In this document: piece after piece, positions 1 through 9,688 of the stretch | Layout: the number at the start of each line of letters is the position of its first letter | Position numbering within the stretch: the stretch's first letter is position 1 | Origin: an uncultured Clostridia bacterium | Lineage (GTDB): Bacteria > Bacillota > Clostridia > Christensenellales > Aristaeellaceae | Direction of reading: 5' to 3' | DNA: 64,000 bases | NCBI GenBank assembly: GCA_947166705.1 | Contig: CAMVFE010000001.1 | Location: forward strand, 62,001 to 126,000 | The notes under the pieces: generated by a model | What the model was told of the DNA's origin: nothing | Databases searched by the model: none | The model's input: only the letters and a program-made list of their open reading frames with translations | Position numbers and translations under genes: made by a program

Positions 1-758
1 TTGTCGAAGATGACGTAGACGCCGAAGACCAGCGCCAGCACCCCGAAGACCAGCCCAACCCCTGTCAGCAGGCGGATGGGCTTGTGGGAAAACACGATGA
101 AGGTGTCCACGAACAGGTTGATCCGCTTGGAATAGGTCCACATGGAAACGCCCTTTTCCCGGTCCAGCCGGTCGTATTCCAGGATCGTCGGCTTGTATCC
201 CAGCCAGATCAGCTGCAGGTAGATGCTGGAGTTCTTCTCCTGCATTTCCACCAGCTGGCGGACCACCGACCGGTCGATGACGAAGAAATCAAAGCCCCGC
301 TCCGGATAGTCGGAAATCACCCACCGGCGGATCAGCCGGTAATAGGAATCCGCGAACCAGTTCTTCATCCGCCCCTTGTCCCGCTCCCGGCGGACGGCCA
401 GGTTCACCTTGTTCCCCTGCTTCCAGGATTCCATCATCCGGAGGATCATCTCCGGGGGATCCTGCAGGTCCGCGCTGATGACCGCCACGGCCTCCCCCTC
501 CGCCACGGAAAGGCCCGCGACGATGGCGCGGAACTCCCCGAAGTTCCGGGAAAGCTTGACAACCCGGATCCGCGGATCCCTGTCCCGCAGGCTGAGGGCC
601 GTCTCCAGCGTCCGGTCCCCGGAGCCGTCGTCCACCAGCACCCATTCCCACTCCGTGTCCCCGGAAGAAGCGTCAAAGACCTTCTCCCGGATCGCCGCGT
701 AGGTATCCTCCAGGTTTTTCTCGTTATAGTAGCAGGGGGTCACAATCGACAGCTTCAT
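1..758 (-). CDS. Family 2 glycosyltransferase, GtrB/DPM1-like (3' end outside window)
   Basis: The gene starts with ATG at 758 and runs off the left edge, so about 252 residues are visible. The N-terminus reads MKLSIVTPCYYNEKN, a GT-A nucleotide-sugar binding start, followed by VDDGS and a SADLQDPPE segment that carries the DxD-like metal site. The last visible part, about 18 residues of G, L, V and F, is a transmembrane segment. This is the usual layout of GtrB/dolichyl-phosphate-mannose-synthase-like enzymes, which move a sugar from a nucleotide donor to a polyprenyl phosphate at the membrane. The 44-base gap to the upstream membrane protein gene suggests one transcript. The donor sugar cannot be told from the sequence. 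Confidence 0.85.
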   Translation of the reverse strand, partial: MKLSIVTPCYYNEKNLEDTYAAIREKVFDASSGDTEWEWVLVDDGSGDRTLETALSLRDRDPRIRVVKLSRNFGEFRAIVAGLSVAEGEAVAVISADLQDPPEMILRMMESWKQGNKVNLAVRRERDKGRMKNWFADSYYRLIRRWVISDYPERGFDFFVIDRSVVRQLVEMQEKNSSIYLQLIWLGYKPTILEYDRLDREKGVSMWTYSKRINLFVDTFIVFSHKPIRLLTGVGLVFGVLALVFGVYVIFD

Positions 759-802
759 CCCCGGCTCCTCCCTTTCTTCCGTCTTCCCTCCGCCGGCCCG
801 GC

Positions 803-2845
803 TCAGCCTTCCCCGCCGGCCGCCGCGTATTCCTCCGCCAGCGCCAGGTCCCCCGCCGGCGTGAAGTAGAACTCCATGTCCCCCTTGCCGGCGATGCCCA
901 GGACGGAGATTTCCAGCTCATATTCCTTTCCGGGCACCAGCTCCGCCGCCAGCGGACAGCGGGAAAAGAAATTGTCCGCGATGTCCTTCCCGGTGATTTC
1001 CGCCTCCGCGGCCGCCGCGCCGCTCCCGGCTTCCGTCAGCCGCACCCGAAGCGTCGGATCGCTCCTGCGGTTGAAGCACGCCGCGCAGAACCGGACGGCG
1101 GTCAGCCTCTCCGCCTCCGCCGTGAACCGCGCCGTCACCGCCTGCCCCGGGAAATACTTGACCGGCCGGTTCTCCGTCACGGCCTTCACGCGGGTGCGGA
1201 CCAGGTCCCCGTACCCCTCCGCCCGCAGGCGGCGCTCCGCCTCCGGCAGGAATTCGTTTGAAACCCAGATCTCCTCCGCCTGGGGCAGCCGGGTGTAGTG
1301 CTCCTCCATAAACGCGTCAAAGTCCGGCGCGTATTCCCGGAACACGTATCCCCAGATCTGCTCGTCCCCGTTGTACAGCACGACGTTGGGCAGGTCCCGG
1401 ATCGAGGCCATCTGCCGTTCCCCCCACATCTCGTAGAAATACGGGTAGCTGATCGCGCCGCAGGCCTCCTTGGGAACCAGCTCCAGGTCCATCACGTCCA
1501 GGCTGTTCACCGGGGCGTTGCAGGAAAAGACCTTTTCCCCGGGCTCGGTCAGCAGGTCCAGGATTTTTTCCTCGCACCGCGGCGTCCTGTCCAGCAGGAT
1601 CTGCGGATACAGCAGGTTGTACCCCGCCCAGACCGCGAAGGGCGCCGTCAGGATCAGCCCCGCCGCCGCGCCCGCGGCCAGGACGGCCCGCCGGACCGGC
1701 TTCCGGAGCTTCGGCAGGCGCTCCGCGCCCATGCCCGCCGCCAGCGCCAGCGCGGCCGTGGCCTGGGCATGGTAGGCCATCCCGTGGAAGCCGTCAAAGT
1801 CCCGCAGCCCGCCGTACACGGCCGCCAGCAGGATCAGCACCCCCGCGGCCGGGGATTTCCGCCCGGTCCGCGCGGCCAGGAAGAACAGCCCCGCCGCGGA
1901 AAGAAGCACCGGCACGGCTTTCCCGGGCGCGGCGGGAAGGCTCCGGATGGTATCCCACAGGTAAACGCCGTACCGCCGGACCGTATCCCAGACGACGGCT
2001 GCCGGGTCGCTGCCCAGTCCGCCCGTGTATTTCGAATAAACCTGCGTCACGATCTCGTAGGCGCCGGAGAAGAAGTTCGCCACGTTGCCGCTTACGGCGT
2101 ACCAGCCCATCAGCAGCGCAAAGGGCAGCAGGCACAGCAGGATGAGCCGCAGGTCCTCCAGCAGGTAAGCCTTTCCCTTCAGCCGCCCCTCCGGGTCCCC
2201 GCCCTTCCGGTCCCGCCGGACCGCCTGCGCCTGCATCACAGCCACGGCCAGGAAGAAGCAGCACACGGAGTACGCGGAAGCGAAGGAGGTCCCGAGGCTC
2301 AGCGCGATGCCCAGGCAGGCCATCCCCGCACAGGGCAGGGAAATCTCCCGCCGGTCCGCGTACCGCACCGTCTCCAGCAGGATCAGCACAAGCCCGATCC
2401 CCTGCCAGTGGTCGGAAATCATGGTCGTGCCCATGTACAGGGTCTTCAGCACCGTCAGGTACAGCAGCGGCATCGCGAAAAGCGCCGCGGGATGGAAAGC
2501 CTTCCGGTGCCGCAGGTACGCGGCCTCCCAGACGGCCGACAGGAGGAGGTAGATCCCCAGCCGGAACTGGTACACCGTCCGCGCCCCGAGCAGCGCGACG
2601 GGGACGGTGAAGTAGTAGGAAAAGGGCATGTGCTGGGACAGGAACGCGCGGTAGATATCCTGCCCCTTAGCCACGTTGTAGGCCCCGAAAAAAACGTCCT
2701 GCTCATCGGTGAAATAGGGCTCGCTGAGGAACGACCAGTACAGGAAAAACACGAATAGAAAATAAACCGCCGGCAGCGCCTTTTCCAGCCTGCCGATCCA
2801 TTGCCTTCCCCTGTCCGTCCTTCCGGCCTGGCCCACCCTTTTCAC
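803..2845 (-). CDS. Polytopic membrane protein, GT-C glycosyltransferase-like
   Basis: A 680-residue protein with a GTG start. It has a hydrophobic helix at about residues 26-44, then an acidic first loop (YFTDEQD, near residue 45) and a QHMPFSYYF segment, which resemble the first-loop acidic motif of GT-C enzymes that use polyprenyl-phosphate sugars. Many hydrophobic helices follow up to about residue 400. The last 250 residues look soluble and beta-rich, probably an extracytoplasmic domain. A promoter lies just upstream and a GT2 gene follows, so a lipid-linked sugar made by the GT2 could be its donor. That pairing is inference; the acceptor is unknown. Confidence 0.7.
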   Translation of the reverse strand: MKRVGQAGRTDRGRQWIGRLEKALPAVYFLFVFFLYWSFLSEPYFTDEQDVFFGAYNVAKGQDIYRAFLSQHMPFSYYFTVPVALLGARTVYQFRLGIYLLLSAVWEAAYLRHRKAFHPAALFAMPLLYLTVLKTLYMGTTMISDHWQGIGLVLILLETVRYADRREISLPCAGMACLGIALSLGTSFASAYSVCCFFLAVAVMQAQAVRRDRKGGDPEGRLKGKAYLLEDLRLILLCLLPFALLMGWYAVSGNVANFFSGAYEIVTQVYSKYTGGLGSDPAAVVWDTVRRYGVYLWDTIRSLPAAPGKAVPVLLSAAGLFFLAARTGRKSPAAGVLILLAAVYGGLRDFDGFHGMAYHAQATAALALAAGMGAERLPKLRKPVRRAVLAAGAAAGLILTAPFAVWAGYNLLYPQILLDRTPRCEEKILDLLTEPGEKVFSCNAPVNSLDVMDLELVPKEACGAISYPYFYEMWGERQMASIRDLPNVVLYNGDEQIWGYVFREYAPDFDAFMEEHYTRLPQAEEIWVSNEFLPEAERRLRAEGYGDLVRTRVKAVTENRPVKYFPGQAVTARFTAEAERLTAVRFCAACFNRRSDPTLRVRLTEAGSGAAAAEAEITGKDIADNFFSRCPLAAELVPGKEYELEISVLGIAGKGDMEFYFTPAGDLALAEEYAAAGGEG

Positions 2846-2911
2846 CCCGTCCGGTCCCCTGCCCTCCGGGACATTTCCCCGGGGCTGGGACCCTTTATTC
2901 CACCAGTATGA

Positions 2912-2940
2912 ATTATACTATAAGCCCCGCCAAAACTCAA
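2912..2940 (-). promoter_or_regulatory. Sigma-A promoter upstream of the 2845 gene
   Basis: On the minus strand a -35 box TTGAGT (2935-2940) and a perfect -10 box TATAAT (2912-2917) are separated by 17 bases. The start codon is about 65 bases downstream. Confidence 0.7.
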
Positions 2941-3081
2941 GGCGGGCCGGCTTCCGGTCCGCCGTATTCTCTCTCATCCGGACCCGGCCCCCGCCCGGGA
3001 TCCGGAAGTGGGGCGCTTTCCGGTCCAGTGGGGCCCTCCTCCGTCCGGCCCTTCCTTCGTTTGTTCTCCGTATCCCCTTTT

Positions 3082-4170
3082 TCAGTTCAGCATGCCCTGG
3101 TAATCAAAATGCAGGAAGCCGTCCAGTTCACGCGCCAGCAGCGCCTCACAGTTCTCCTGGGTCACCAGCCCGTCCCCGTCCTTCATGGCGGTCAGGATCC
3201 ACTCGTTCACCCATTCACCGAAGTGCACCGTGTCCGTGTAGTTGTCCAGGTTCCCCAGCAGGTCGGTCCGGTCGTTCCAGGAGTACAGGCGGACGTTCGG
3301 ATGGCGGAAGATTTCCTCCATCATCACCCGCTCCGCCTCCACGATGGCGTACACGCTGCCGTCCTCCACCTTCCGGTACCACCATCCCATGCAGTCCGGC
3401 GGGATAAAGCAGTAAAACTCCGTCTCCGGATACCGGTCCGCCGCATCGGTCAGGTTCTGGCGCACGCTGGCCTGAACCTCCTCAGCCTGTTCCGCCGTCA
3501 GGTGTACCGGCTCGCCCGGAACAAGCTCCTCCAGCCCGTCCGGAAGCACCGCGCCAGGCCCGAACCAGTCCGGGGACAGGCGCCACCTGTCGTACCGGTC
3601 AAAATCGGTGATCCCGGGCCTGAAGCCGCTCTTTCCCCGGTCTATCATCATCGGGATCACCCGGGAAAACAGGATGTCCCGGTTCAGCACATAGTGAACG
3701 TCGTTCAGCGGGTTCTCGTCATACAGGTAGACCGGGCGCAGGGTCAGGTCCGCCGACCACATCTCGTCCCTCGGGGCCAGGATGTATTCCAGGTCCAGCC
3801 CCCGGATCACCGTCCGCAGCCCTGGATTCCGCTCCAGCGCCCGCGCCACCGCCTCATTTACCTCCCGGTACGATGCGCCGTCGAAGGCAATCTTGATAAA
3901 CCGTCCCCCGAACAGCTCCTCCGCCTGTGAGGCCCTGAAATTCTTGGTCACGGAGGTCCCCGTGATCAGGCCGGTATATTTGAAGTGCCGGGTAATCCCG
4001 TCGTTCTGGCTGCGCTGATTGTCCAGGGTGTAAAAGTATTCCCCGGTCCGCGGCGCGTGGAAATGGAAGAAGGGATCCACCCAGGCAACGGCCCACACGG
4101 CCGCGGAAACACCCAGGAAGAAGGCCGCCGCGAAAAGGGCGGTCCACAGCTTTTCCCGCCGGTGCCTCAT
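3082..4170 (-). CDS. SGNH/DltD-AlgJ-like O-acylation accessory protein
   Basis: A 362-residue protein with one N-terminal membrane anchor (about residues 10-30) and an extracytoplasmic domain. A GTSV motif at residues 71-74 fits the nucleophile block of SGNH esterase/acyltransferases, and DTVHFGEW near residue 313 supplies the Asp and His expected at the C-terminal end of the fold. The MBOAT gene lies 108 bases upstream on the same strand, and MBOAT plus SGNH partner is the known arrangement for O-acetylation of exported polysaccharides (AlgI/AlgJ) and D-alanylation (DltB/DltD). It is therefore probably the second half of an O-acyl transfer system for a surface glycan. The start has GAGGTGAAAGAGG upstream. 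Confidence 0.65.
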   Translation of the reverse strand: MRHRREKLWTALFAAAFFLGVSAAVWAVAWVDPFFHFHAPRTGEYFYTLDNQRSQNDGITRHFKYTGLITGTSVTKNFRASQAEELFGGRFIKIAFDGASYREVNEAVARALERNPGLRTVIRGLDLEYILAPRDEMWSADLTLRPVYLYDENPLNDVHYVLNRDILFSRVIPMMIDRGKSGFRPGITDFDRYDRWRLSPDWFGPGAVLPDGLEELVPGEPVHLTAEQAEEVQASVRQNLTDAADRYPETEFYCFIPPDCMGWWYRKVEDGSVYAIVEAERVMMEEIFRHPNVRLYSWNDRTDLLGNLDNYTDTVHFGEWVNEWILTAMKDGDGLVTQENCEALLARELDGFLHFDYQGMLN

Positions 4171-4278
4171 CCTCTTTCACCTCCCCGCCTTGCCGGGCGA
4201 AAATCGTTTGCCTTCCGGACTGTCCCCCCTTCAGGCTCCCTCAGAACCCGGAAGAGGTCCATACGTTCCCCGGCTCCC

Positions 4279-5724
4279 TCAGAAGCCAGAATAGATAAAT
4301 ACCGTTTCCGTGCCCAGGCACAGGAGGCTCAGCACCAGGGCCCCCGCCGCCAGCAGGGCGCTGGCCGGGGAAAGCTCCCGCTTCTCCAGGAGGGCCTTGT
4401 GGCTGTTCCGGGGAATCAGCGCGATGGCCAGGGCCGCCGCCAGGAAAAGGGCCGCGGGGATCCAGGCCGCCGTCTGCCGGATACCCTCCAGCCCCAGCAG
4501 GCGGAGCAGTGCCGTCAGCTCCGGAACAAAGAAGGCGTCCGTAAACCGGCTGCTGAGGCCTCCGCCCCGGAAGGACAGCAGCTGGCGCATCAGCCCCGCC
4601 CACTGCCCGACCGTCCCGGAGCGGAACAGCAGCCAGAGGATATTGATCAGCAGGAAGGCCGCCGGCCAGGCCAGGGCCGCCGGGATCTTCCGCTCCCTCC
4701 GCCGGGCCACCCTTTCCGCGATCATGATCAGGCCGTTCAGGAGCCCCCACAGCAGGAAGGTCGGATGGGCGCCATGCCACATGCCGCTGATCAGGAAAAC
4801 CGCCAGGATATTCGCACAGGTCCGCGCGACGCCCTTCCGGTTTCCGCCCAGCGGAATGTAGATATTCCGGGTGAAAAACCGCGTCAGGGAGATGTGCCAC
4901 CTCTTCCAGAAATCGGATACGGAAACCGCCCGGTAGGGGGAATTGAAGTTCAGGGGCAGGTCGATGTTCAGCATCGACGAGATTCCGGCGGCCATATCGA
5001 TATATCCGCTGAAATCAAAATAGATCTGGAAGGTGTAGCTCAGCATGACGAGGGCCAGCTCCGCCGCGGAAACCTGCGGCGCCGTCTCAAAGAAGGCGTT
5101 CACCGCCCGGGCGAAGGTGTCCGCGATCACCATCTTCTTGAACATTCCGAAGCTGAAAACCTTCAGGCCGGCCGCGGCGCGGTACCAGTCCCACCGGTGC
5201 CGCTCCGGGTCCCGGATCTGGGCAATGATCTCCCCGGGCTCCGCCAGCGGGCCCATCGTCAGCTTCGGAAAATACAGGATATACGACAGGTAGTCCAGCC
5301 AGCGGTGCTCCTTCAGCTCTCCCCGGCGCAGGGCGAGGATGTACATAATCTGCTGGAAGGAAAAGAAGCTGAAGCCCAGCGGCTGGATGATCATCGGCAG
5401 GTTCCCGGCCTGCCCGGGAAGCACCCGCGGAATCACCCACCAGTACTTGTAAAGGAAAAGGGCGCCCGCGTGCAGGATCACGCACAGGGCGGTCAGGGCG
5501 TTCTTCACCGTCCGCCTCTCCGTCCGCGCGACGCCGGCGGCCAGGCCTCCGGTAACCAGGATGCTGGCGGCCAGCCGGAGGGCGTTTCCCCATCCCGCGA
5601 AGGCGTAAAAGACCGCCCCGCCCAGGATGAGGACCTGCCGGTTCCACCGGCCGGGCACAAGGAAATAAGCCAGCAGGAAAGCCGGAAAAAACGCCAGGAC
5701 AAATTCGTAGGAATTAAACTGCAT
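4279..5724 (-). CDS. MBOAT family membrane O-acyltransferase (AlgI-like)
   Basis: A 481-residue polytopic protein of typical AlgI length. The N-terminus MQFNSYEFVLAFFPAF is the usual start of AlgI-like proteins. SVSDFWKRWHISLTRFF and SGMWHGAHPTFLLWG (near residue 315) contain the conserved WHIS block and the catalytic-site histidine in WHG. The enzyme is expected to carry acyl groups across the membrane for O-acylation of an extracellular glycan, working with the SGNH protein encoded next. It has its own promoter at 5829-5857 and is divergent from the 6022 operon. The acyl group and acceptor are not known. Confidence 0.9.
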   Translation of the reverse strand: MQFNSYEFVLAFFPAFLLAYFLVPGRWNRQVLILGGAVFYAFAGWGNALRLAASILVTGGLAAGVARTERRTVKNALTALCVILHAGALFLYKYWWVIPRVLPGQAGNLPMIIQPLGFSFFSFQQIMYILALRRGELKEHRWLDYLSYILYFPKLTMGPLAEPGEIIAQIRDPERHRWDWYRAAAGLKVFSFGMFKKMVIADTFARAVNAFFETAPQVSAAELALVMLSYTFQIYFDFSGYIDMAAGISSMLNIDLPLNFNSPYRAVSVSDFWKRWHISLTRFFTRNIYIPLGGNRKGVARTCANILAVFLISGMWHGAHPTFLLWGLLNGLIMIAERVARRRERKIPAALAWPAAFLLINILWLLFRSGTVGQWAGLMRQLLSFRGGGLSSRFTDAFFVPELTALLRLLGLEGIRQTAAWIPAALFLAAALAIALIPRNSHKALLEKRELSPASALLAAGALVLSLLCLGTETVFIYSGF

Positions 5725-5828
5725 GCTCCGTCTTCCCCCGCGGTTCCGCCGGCGGACGCGCCGCGGATCCTGCCTTTCCCCATTTCTTCGCTCTTCCGGG
5801 CGCCCGCGCCCGGCACGGAACCCTGGAA

Positions 5829-5857
5829 ATTATACCCCCTTCGGGCAACGGATTCAA
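5829..5857 (-). promoter_or_regulatory. Sigma-A promoter for the MBOAT operon
   Basis: Minus strand TTGAAT (5852-5857), 17-base spacer, TATAAT (5829-5834). Together with the divergent plus-strand promoter at 5937 it accounts for the 297-base space between 5725 and 6021, which contains no gene. Confidence 0.7.
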
Positions 5858-5936
5858 GCCTTCCGGCCCCGGGGCCCTGGGACGCCTGTGCCGTCATCCC
5901 CCGCGGCGCCGCCCCGGCCACGGAAGGGCGAAGCTC

Positions 5937-5966
5937 TTGCTTTTGGGGGCCTCCGGGCCGTATAAT
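5937..5966 (+). promoter_or_regulatory. Sigma-A promoter for the 6022 operon
   Basis: Plus strand TTGCTT (5937-5942), 18-base spacer, TATAAT (5961-5966). The ribosome binding site ACAGGAGG lies at 6003-6010. Confidence 0.6.
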
Positions 5967-6021
5967 AAACCCGGCGGCGGCCGGGTCACGGACGGCGCCG
6001 GGACAGGAGGATCGCGGATCA

Positions 6022-6981
6022 ATGATATCAGTCGTTTTGCCCTCCTATAACGAGGAGGAGAATATCCTTCGGGCCGTGGAGCGCATCGGGGAGGTGCTCC
6101 GCCCCGAAGGCACGGATTACGAGCTGGTCTTCGTCAACGACGGCTCCCGGGACGGCACCTGGCAGAAGATCCTGGACGCGGCGCGGGAGGATTCCCACGT
6201 GGTCGGCGTCAATTTTTCCCGCAATTTCGGCAAGGAAGCCGCCATCCTGGCGGGGCTCGCCCAGGCGAAGGGCGACTGCTGCGCGGTCATGGACTGCGAC
6301 CTCCAGCATCCGCCGGAAACCCTGGCGGAAATGCTCCGCCTCTGGCGCGAGGGCTATGAGGTGATCGAGGGGGTCAAGCGCAGCCGCGGCACCGAGTCCG
6401 CCCTGCACCGCTTCGCGGCCGGCTCCTTCTACCGGCTGATGAGCGGGGCCACGGGGGTGGACATGTCCCGGGCCTCCGATTTCAAGCTGATGGACCGGAA
6501 GGCGGTGAACGCCATCCTCTCCCTGCCGGAAAAGAACGCCTTCTTCCGGGCGCTGTCCTCCTGGGTCGGCTTCCGGACCACCTCAGTGGAGTTCGACGTA
6601 CAGGACCGGGAGGCCGGCGTCTCCAAATGGAGCTCCCGCTCCCTGGCCAGCTACGCCGTGCGGAACATCACCTCCTTCTCCTCCGCGCCGCTCCAGCTGA
6701 TCACGGTCTGCGGCGGCCTCGTCCTCGTCCTGGCGGTGATCCTGGGCATCCAGACCCTGGTGCGCTATTTCTCCGGCACGGCGGTGGAGGGCTTTACCAC
6801 CGTTATCCTGCTGATCCTGCTGATCGGCAGCGTGCTGATGCTGAGCCTGGGGCTCATCGGCTATTACCTGGCCCAGATCTACAACGAGCTGAAAAATCGC
6901 CCGCGTTACCTGATTTCGGAGGTTGTCCGGGGCGGCGGGAACGAAAGTCCGGAAGGGGAGGGCCGCGATGAACGGAAATAA
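6022..6981 (+). CDS. Family 2 glycosyltransferase, GtrB/DPM1-like, two C-terminal TM helices
   Basis: A 319-residue protein from ATG at 6022, behind GGACAGGAGG. Although the frame is open much further upstream, the GT2 start MISVVLPSYNEEENI and the ribosome binding site fix this start. VNDGSRDGT (39-46) and DCDLQHPPE (91-99, the DxD region) are typical of polyprenyl-phosphate hexose synthases, and two hydrophobic helices follow at about 228-250 and 258-285. It probably charges undecaprenyl phosphate with a sugar on the cytoplasmic face. The next gene overlaps it by 14 bases, so the two polytopic proteins downstream may use its product. Confidence 0.9.
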   Translation: MISVVLPSYNEEENILRAVERIGEVLRPEGTDYELVFVNDGSRDGTWQKILDAAREDSHVVGVNFSRNFGKEAAILAGLAQAKGDCCAVMDCDLQHPPETLAEMLRLWREGYEVIEGVKRSRGTESALHRFAAGSFYRLMSGATGVDMSRASDFKLMDRKAVNAILSLPEKNAFFRALSSWVGFRTTSVEFDVQDREAGVSKWSSRSLASYAVRNITSFSSAPLQLITVCGGLVLVLAVILGIQTLVRYFSGTAVEGFTTVILLILLIGSVLMLSLGLIGYYLAQIYNELKNRPRYLISEVVRGGGNESPEGEGRDERK

Positions 6982-8281
6982 AGCCTCCCTCGCCCGGAAG
7001 CTCTGGCAGTACGCGGGAAAGCCGCTGCTGCTGGTCCTGCTGTCCGCCGCGGTCGGGACGGGGCTGCTGGTCCTGTCGGAGTTCCTCCCGGCGGAGCCGA
7101 TGGACCGGAATCTGGCGCGCTCCGCGGATATCTTCGAGGCCACGGGCAAGTTCCCGAACCTGCACACCTGGTGCTCCAGCCGGCTGGACAATTATTCGGA
7201 CGCCATCATGCTGCAGATTGCCGGGAACGTGTCGGCGGAGCGTCCCGTGGAATACGCGATGCTCTCCCGCTATCCCGTCCTGGGCGAGCTGGACCCGGTG
7301 CAGAGCATCGTCGCGCATTACGCCGGCGGGGAGCCGTATGAGGGCTGGGCGCCCTACGCCCGCTACTGGCACGGCTACGGCGTTATTTACCGCCTGCTGC
7401 TGCAGTTTCTCGACTATCACAAAATCCGCCTGCTGAACATGGCGGCGCAGATCGCGCTGATGCTTTACATCTGCTTCCGCCTGTTCCGGGCAGGGTCCCG
7501 GGGCCGGGGCATGATCCCGCCCCTGCTGATCTCCTGGGGCATGCTGGCGCCGGTCGTCATGGGGCTGAACCTGGAATACTCGCTGGGCTTCTACGTCTCC
7601 CTGTTCTCCGTGCTGGCGATGCTCCGCCTCTCCCGGAAGGGAAGCCTCCGGGAAAAGGAGGCCCTGGTGCTCCTGTTCTCGGGCATCTGCACCGCGTACT
7701 GGGACGTGCTGACCTATCCGATGGCGGCGCTGGGTCTTCCGCTGGCGGCGGCCTTCTTCCTGGACCCGGAGGAAAAGCCCGGCCGGGCGCTGGCCCGGCT
7801 GTTCCGCCTGGGCCTGGCCTGGGGCGCGGGATACGGCCTCATGTGGGTGTCCAAATGGCTGATCGGCACGGCCCTGACCGGCTATAACGCGGTGGAGGAG
7901 GGGCTTTCGACCTTCCTGCTCCGGACCGGGGAGGAGGCCTACGGGGAAGCGGTCACCGTCGGGGAAACCCTCTGGAGGAACCTGGTGTATTTCTTCCGCA
8001 CGCCCGTCTCCTTCCTCTTCCTGGCCTGGCTGCTGGGCGCGGGTTTCCTGCTGGTCCGCCGGGCGGTTCAAACCCGCGCATCGGCCCGGACCCTGGGCAG
8101 GCTCCTGCTCCCCTGGCTGCTGATCGCGTGCATTCCCTTTGCCTGGTGCGCCGTCACCAAGAACCATGCCTATATCCACGACTGGCTGGCCAGCAAGGCC
8201 TTCATCGTAACGACGACAGCCCTGCTGTGCGGGCTGGACCGGGCCCGGCGGGCGCTGCCGGAGCCGGACAGGGCCGCCTGA
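6968..8281 (+). CDS. Polytopic membrane protein of unknown function
   Basis: A 437-residue protein. ATG at 6968 is preceded by GGAAGGGGAG and overlaps the GT2 stop. One membrane helix near residues 17-35 is followed by a large extracytoplasmic first loop of about 100 residues (with DNYSDAIML), then about eight hydrophobic helices. A first helix, a long outer loop and then many helices is a GT-C-like layout, but no clear family motif is visible. Its place between a GT2 and a GT87-like gene suggests a role in sugar transfer or glycan export. Function unassigned. Confidence 0.7.
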   Translation: MNGNKASLARKLWQYAGKPLLLVLLSAAVGTGLLVLSEFLPAEPMDRNLARSADIFEATGKFPNLHTWCSSRLDNYSDAIMLQIAGNVSAERPVEYAMLSRYPVLGELDPVQSIVAHYAGGEPYEGWAPYARYWHGYGVIYRLLLQFLDYHKIRLLNMAAQIALMLYICFRLFRAGSRGRGMIPPLLISWGMLAPVVMGLNLEYSLGFYVSLFSVLAMLRLSRKGSLREKEALVLLFSGICTAYWDVLTYPMAALGLPLAAAFFLDPEEKPGRALARLFRLGLAWGAGYGLMWVSKWLIGTALTGYNAVEEGLSTFLLRTGEEAYGEAVTVGETLWRNLVYFFRTPVSFLFLAWLLGAGFLLVRRAVQTRASARTLGRLLLPWLLIACIPFAWCAVTKNHAYIHDWLASKAFIVTTTALLCGLDRARRALPEPDRAA

Positions 8282-8326
8282 TCCGGCGGCAGCCGCGCAG
8301 GGCGGAAAACGGAGGAGGAGATCGTT

Positions 8327-9622
8327 TTGAAACAGCGTGCGAAGGCCTTTCTGGCCCGGCTGCGGAAGGATCCGCGGAATCTGTTCTGGCTGATCTCGGC
8401 GGCGGGCATCCTGGGCTATTTCCTGCTCTCCTTCCGGTACGGGGGGAAGCTGTACGCCTGGATGATCCAGGAAAACTCCCCGGCCATCCGCTTCATCGAT
8501 TATTTTTCGCACCTGTCCGACGCGTCGGACAGGATGAGCCTGTATTCCCATTTTTCCGGGAGCTCCCTGGCCGGCTATCGGCCGCTCTTTCCGCCCCTGG
8601 CCTACTGCATGTATCATTTCCTGTTCCGGCTGACGTCCCTTCCGGACGGCTCCGTCACGGGCCTCCCGCCGGAAACCGTGCCCGGCGCGCTGTCCGTCTT
8701 CACCCTCTGGCTCGTCTTCACGGCGGTGCTTTTCTTCGCCGCCCTCGGCCTCATCGGGAAAAGGAACCGGAAAAAGGACCTGGCCCTCTTCACCCTGCTG
8801 ACGCTGTCCGCGGTTTTCGCGGGCAGCGGTTTCCTGACGGGCAACTCCGCAATGCTGGCCCTGGGCCTTACAGCGGCCGGGCTCGGCCTTTCGGAAAGCC
8901 CCTCCCCGCGGCGCAGGAAGGCCGGAATCCTGCTGCTGGCGCTCAGCGTGGCGCTGAAGCTGTATCCGGCGGTATTCGGGCTTTTGTTCCTGAAGGAGAA
9001 AAAAAATAAGGACCTGCTCCTGCTGGTCCTCCTGAGTCTCGCGCTGGTGCTGGTTCCCTTCGTTTTCTTCGGCGGCGTCTCCGCGCTTCAGACGTGGCTG
9101 GACAACCTCTTCCGCCCCCTGCAGTCGGATTACGGGCGGCCGCAGTACCTGAAGGGGGTTTTCTTCTCCCTGATCCGGGATCTGACGGGCCGGGAGGCCT
9201 CCGGCGTCAGCACGGCGCTGTCCGCGGCGGTCTGCCTGCTGTGGGCGTTCCTGGCCTGGCGAAGCCGCAGCCGTCAGCGCGCCGTGTTTTTCCTGACCTG
9301 TATCATGGTGTTCTTCCCGACCAATTCCTTCCGCTACACCCTGGCCTTTTTCGCCGTCCCGCTGGCGATGCTGCTGAAGGAGGAGCCGGAGGAGCCGCTC
9401 CGGGCCTGGCCCGCCGGCGTCGTCTCCGCGCTGTACGGCATGCTTTTCACCGTTCCCGTCTGGATCCTCGCGGTGGTGCCCATGGACCTGCGGTACGATT
9501 TTTACGCCCTGACCTCGGTGGAAATCTGGCTGTACCTCGCGGCCTACGCCCTCGCCGCGGTCATGACGGCCGCGGAGCTGACGGACCGCGGTCCCCGGCG
9601 GATTCCCGCGCGGCGCCCGTAA
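8327..9622 (+). CDS. GT87-like (DUF2029) polyprenyl-phosphate-dependent glycosyltransferase
   Basis: A 431-residue protein with a TTG start at 8327 behind GGAGGAGG. It has about ten hydrophobic helices. SHFSGSSLAGYRPLFPPLAY (about residues 67-86) resembles the Y-x-P-P-L block of GT87 mannosyltransferases. LSVALKLYPAVFGLLFLKEKK, after residue 200, matches the K-x-x-P motif of that family. It probably transfers a polyprenyl-linked sugar on the outer face of the membrane, with the GT2 at 6022 as a plausible donor supplier. Sugar and acceptor are unknown. Confidence 0.7.
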   Translation: MKQRAKAFLARLRKDPRNLFWLISAAGILGYFLLSFRYGGKLYAWMIQENSPAIRFIDYFSHLSDASDRMSLYSHFSGSSLAGYRPLFPPLAYCMYHFLFRLTSLPDGSVTGLPPETVPGALSVFTLWLVFTAVLFFAALGLIGKRNRKKDLALFTLLTLSAVFAGSGFLTGNSAMLALGLTAAGLGLSESPSPRRRKAGILLLALSVALKLYPAVFGLLFLKEKKNKDLLLLVLLSLALVLVPFVFFGGVSALQTWLDNLFRPLQSDYGRPQYLKGVFFSLIRDLTGREASGVSTALSAAVCLLWAFLAWRSRSRQRAVFFLTCIMVFFPTNSFRYTLAFFAVPLAMLLKEEPEEPLRAWPAGVVSALYGMLFTVPVWILAVVPMDLRYDFYALTSVEIWLYLAAYALAAVMTAAELTDRGPRRIPARRP

Positions 9623-9688
9623 CTGCCCCGGGACAGCGAAACAAAAACCGCGGGAATACCGCTGCAGGCGGCGCCAAACATGCGGTAC

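Noticed and set aside
3985-6021. Upstream extension of the GT2 frame at 6022
   Set aside because: It lies antisense to the MBOAT gene; the ribosome binding site and the GT2 N-terminus fix the start at 6022.
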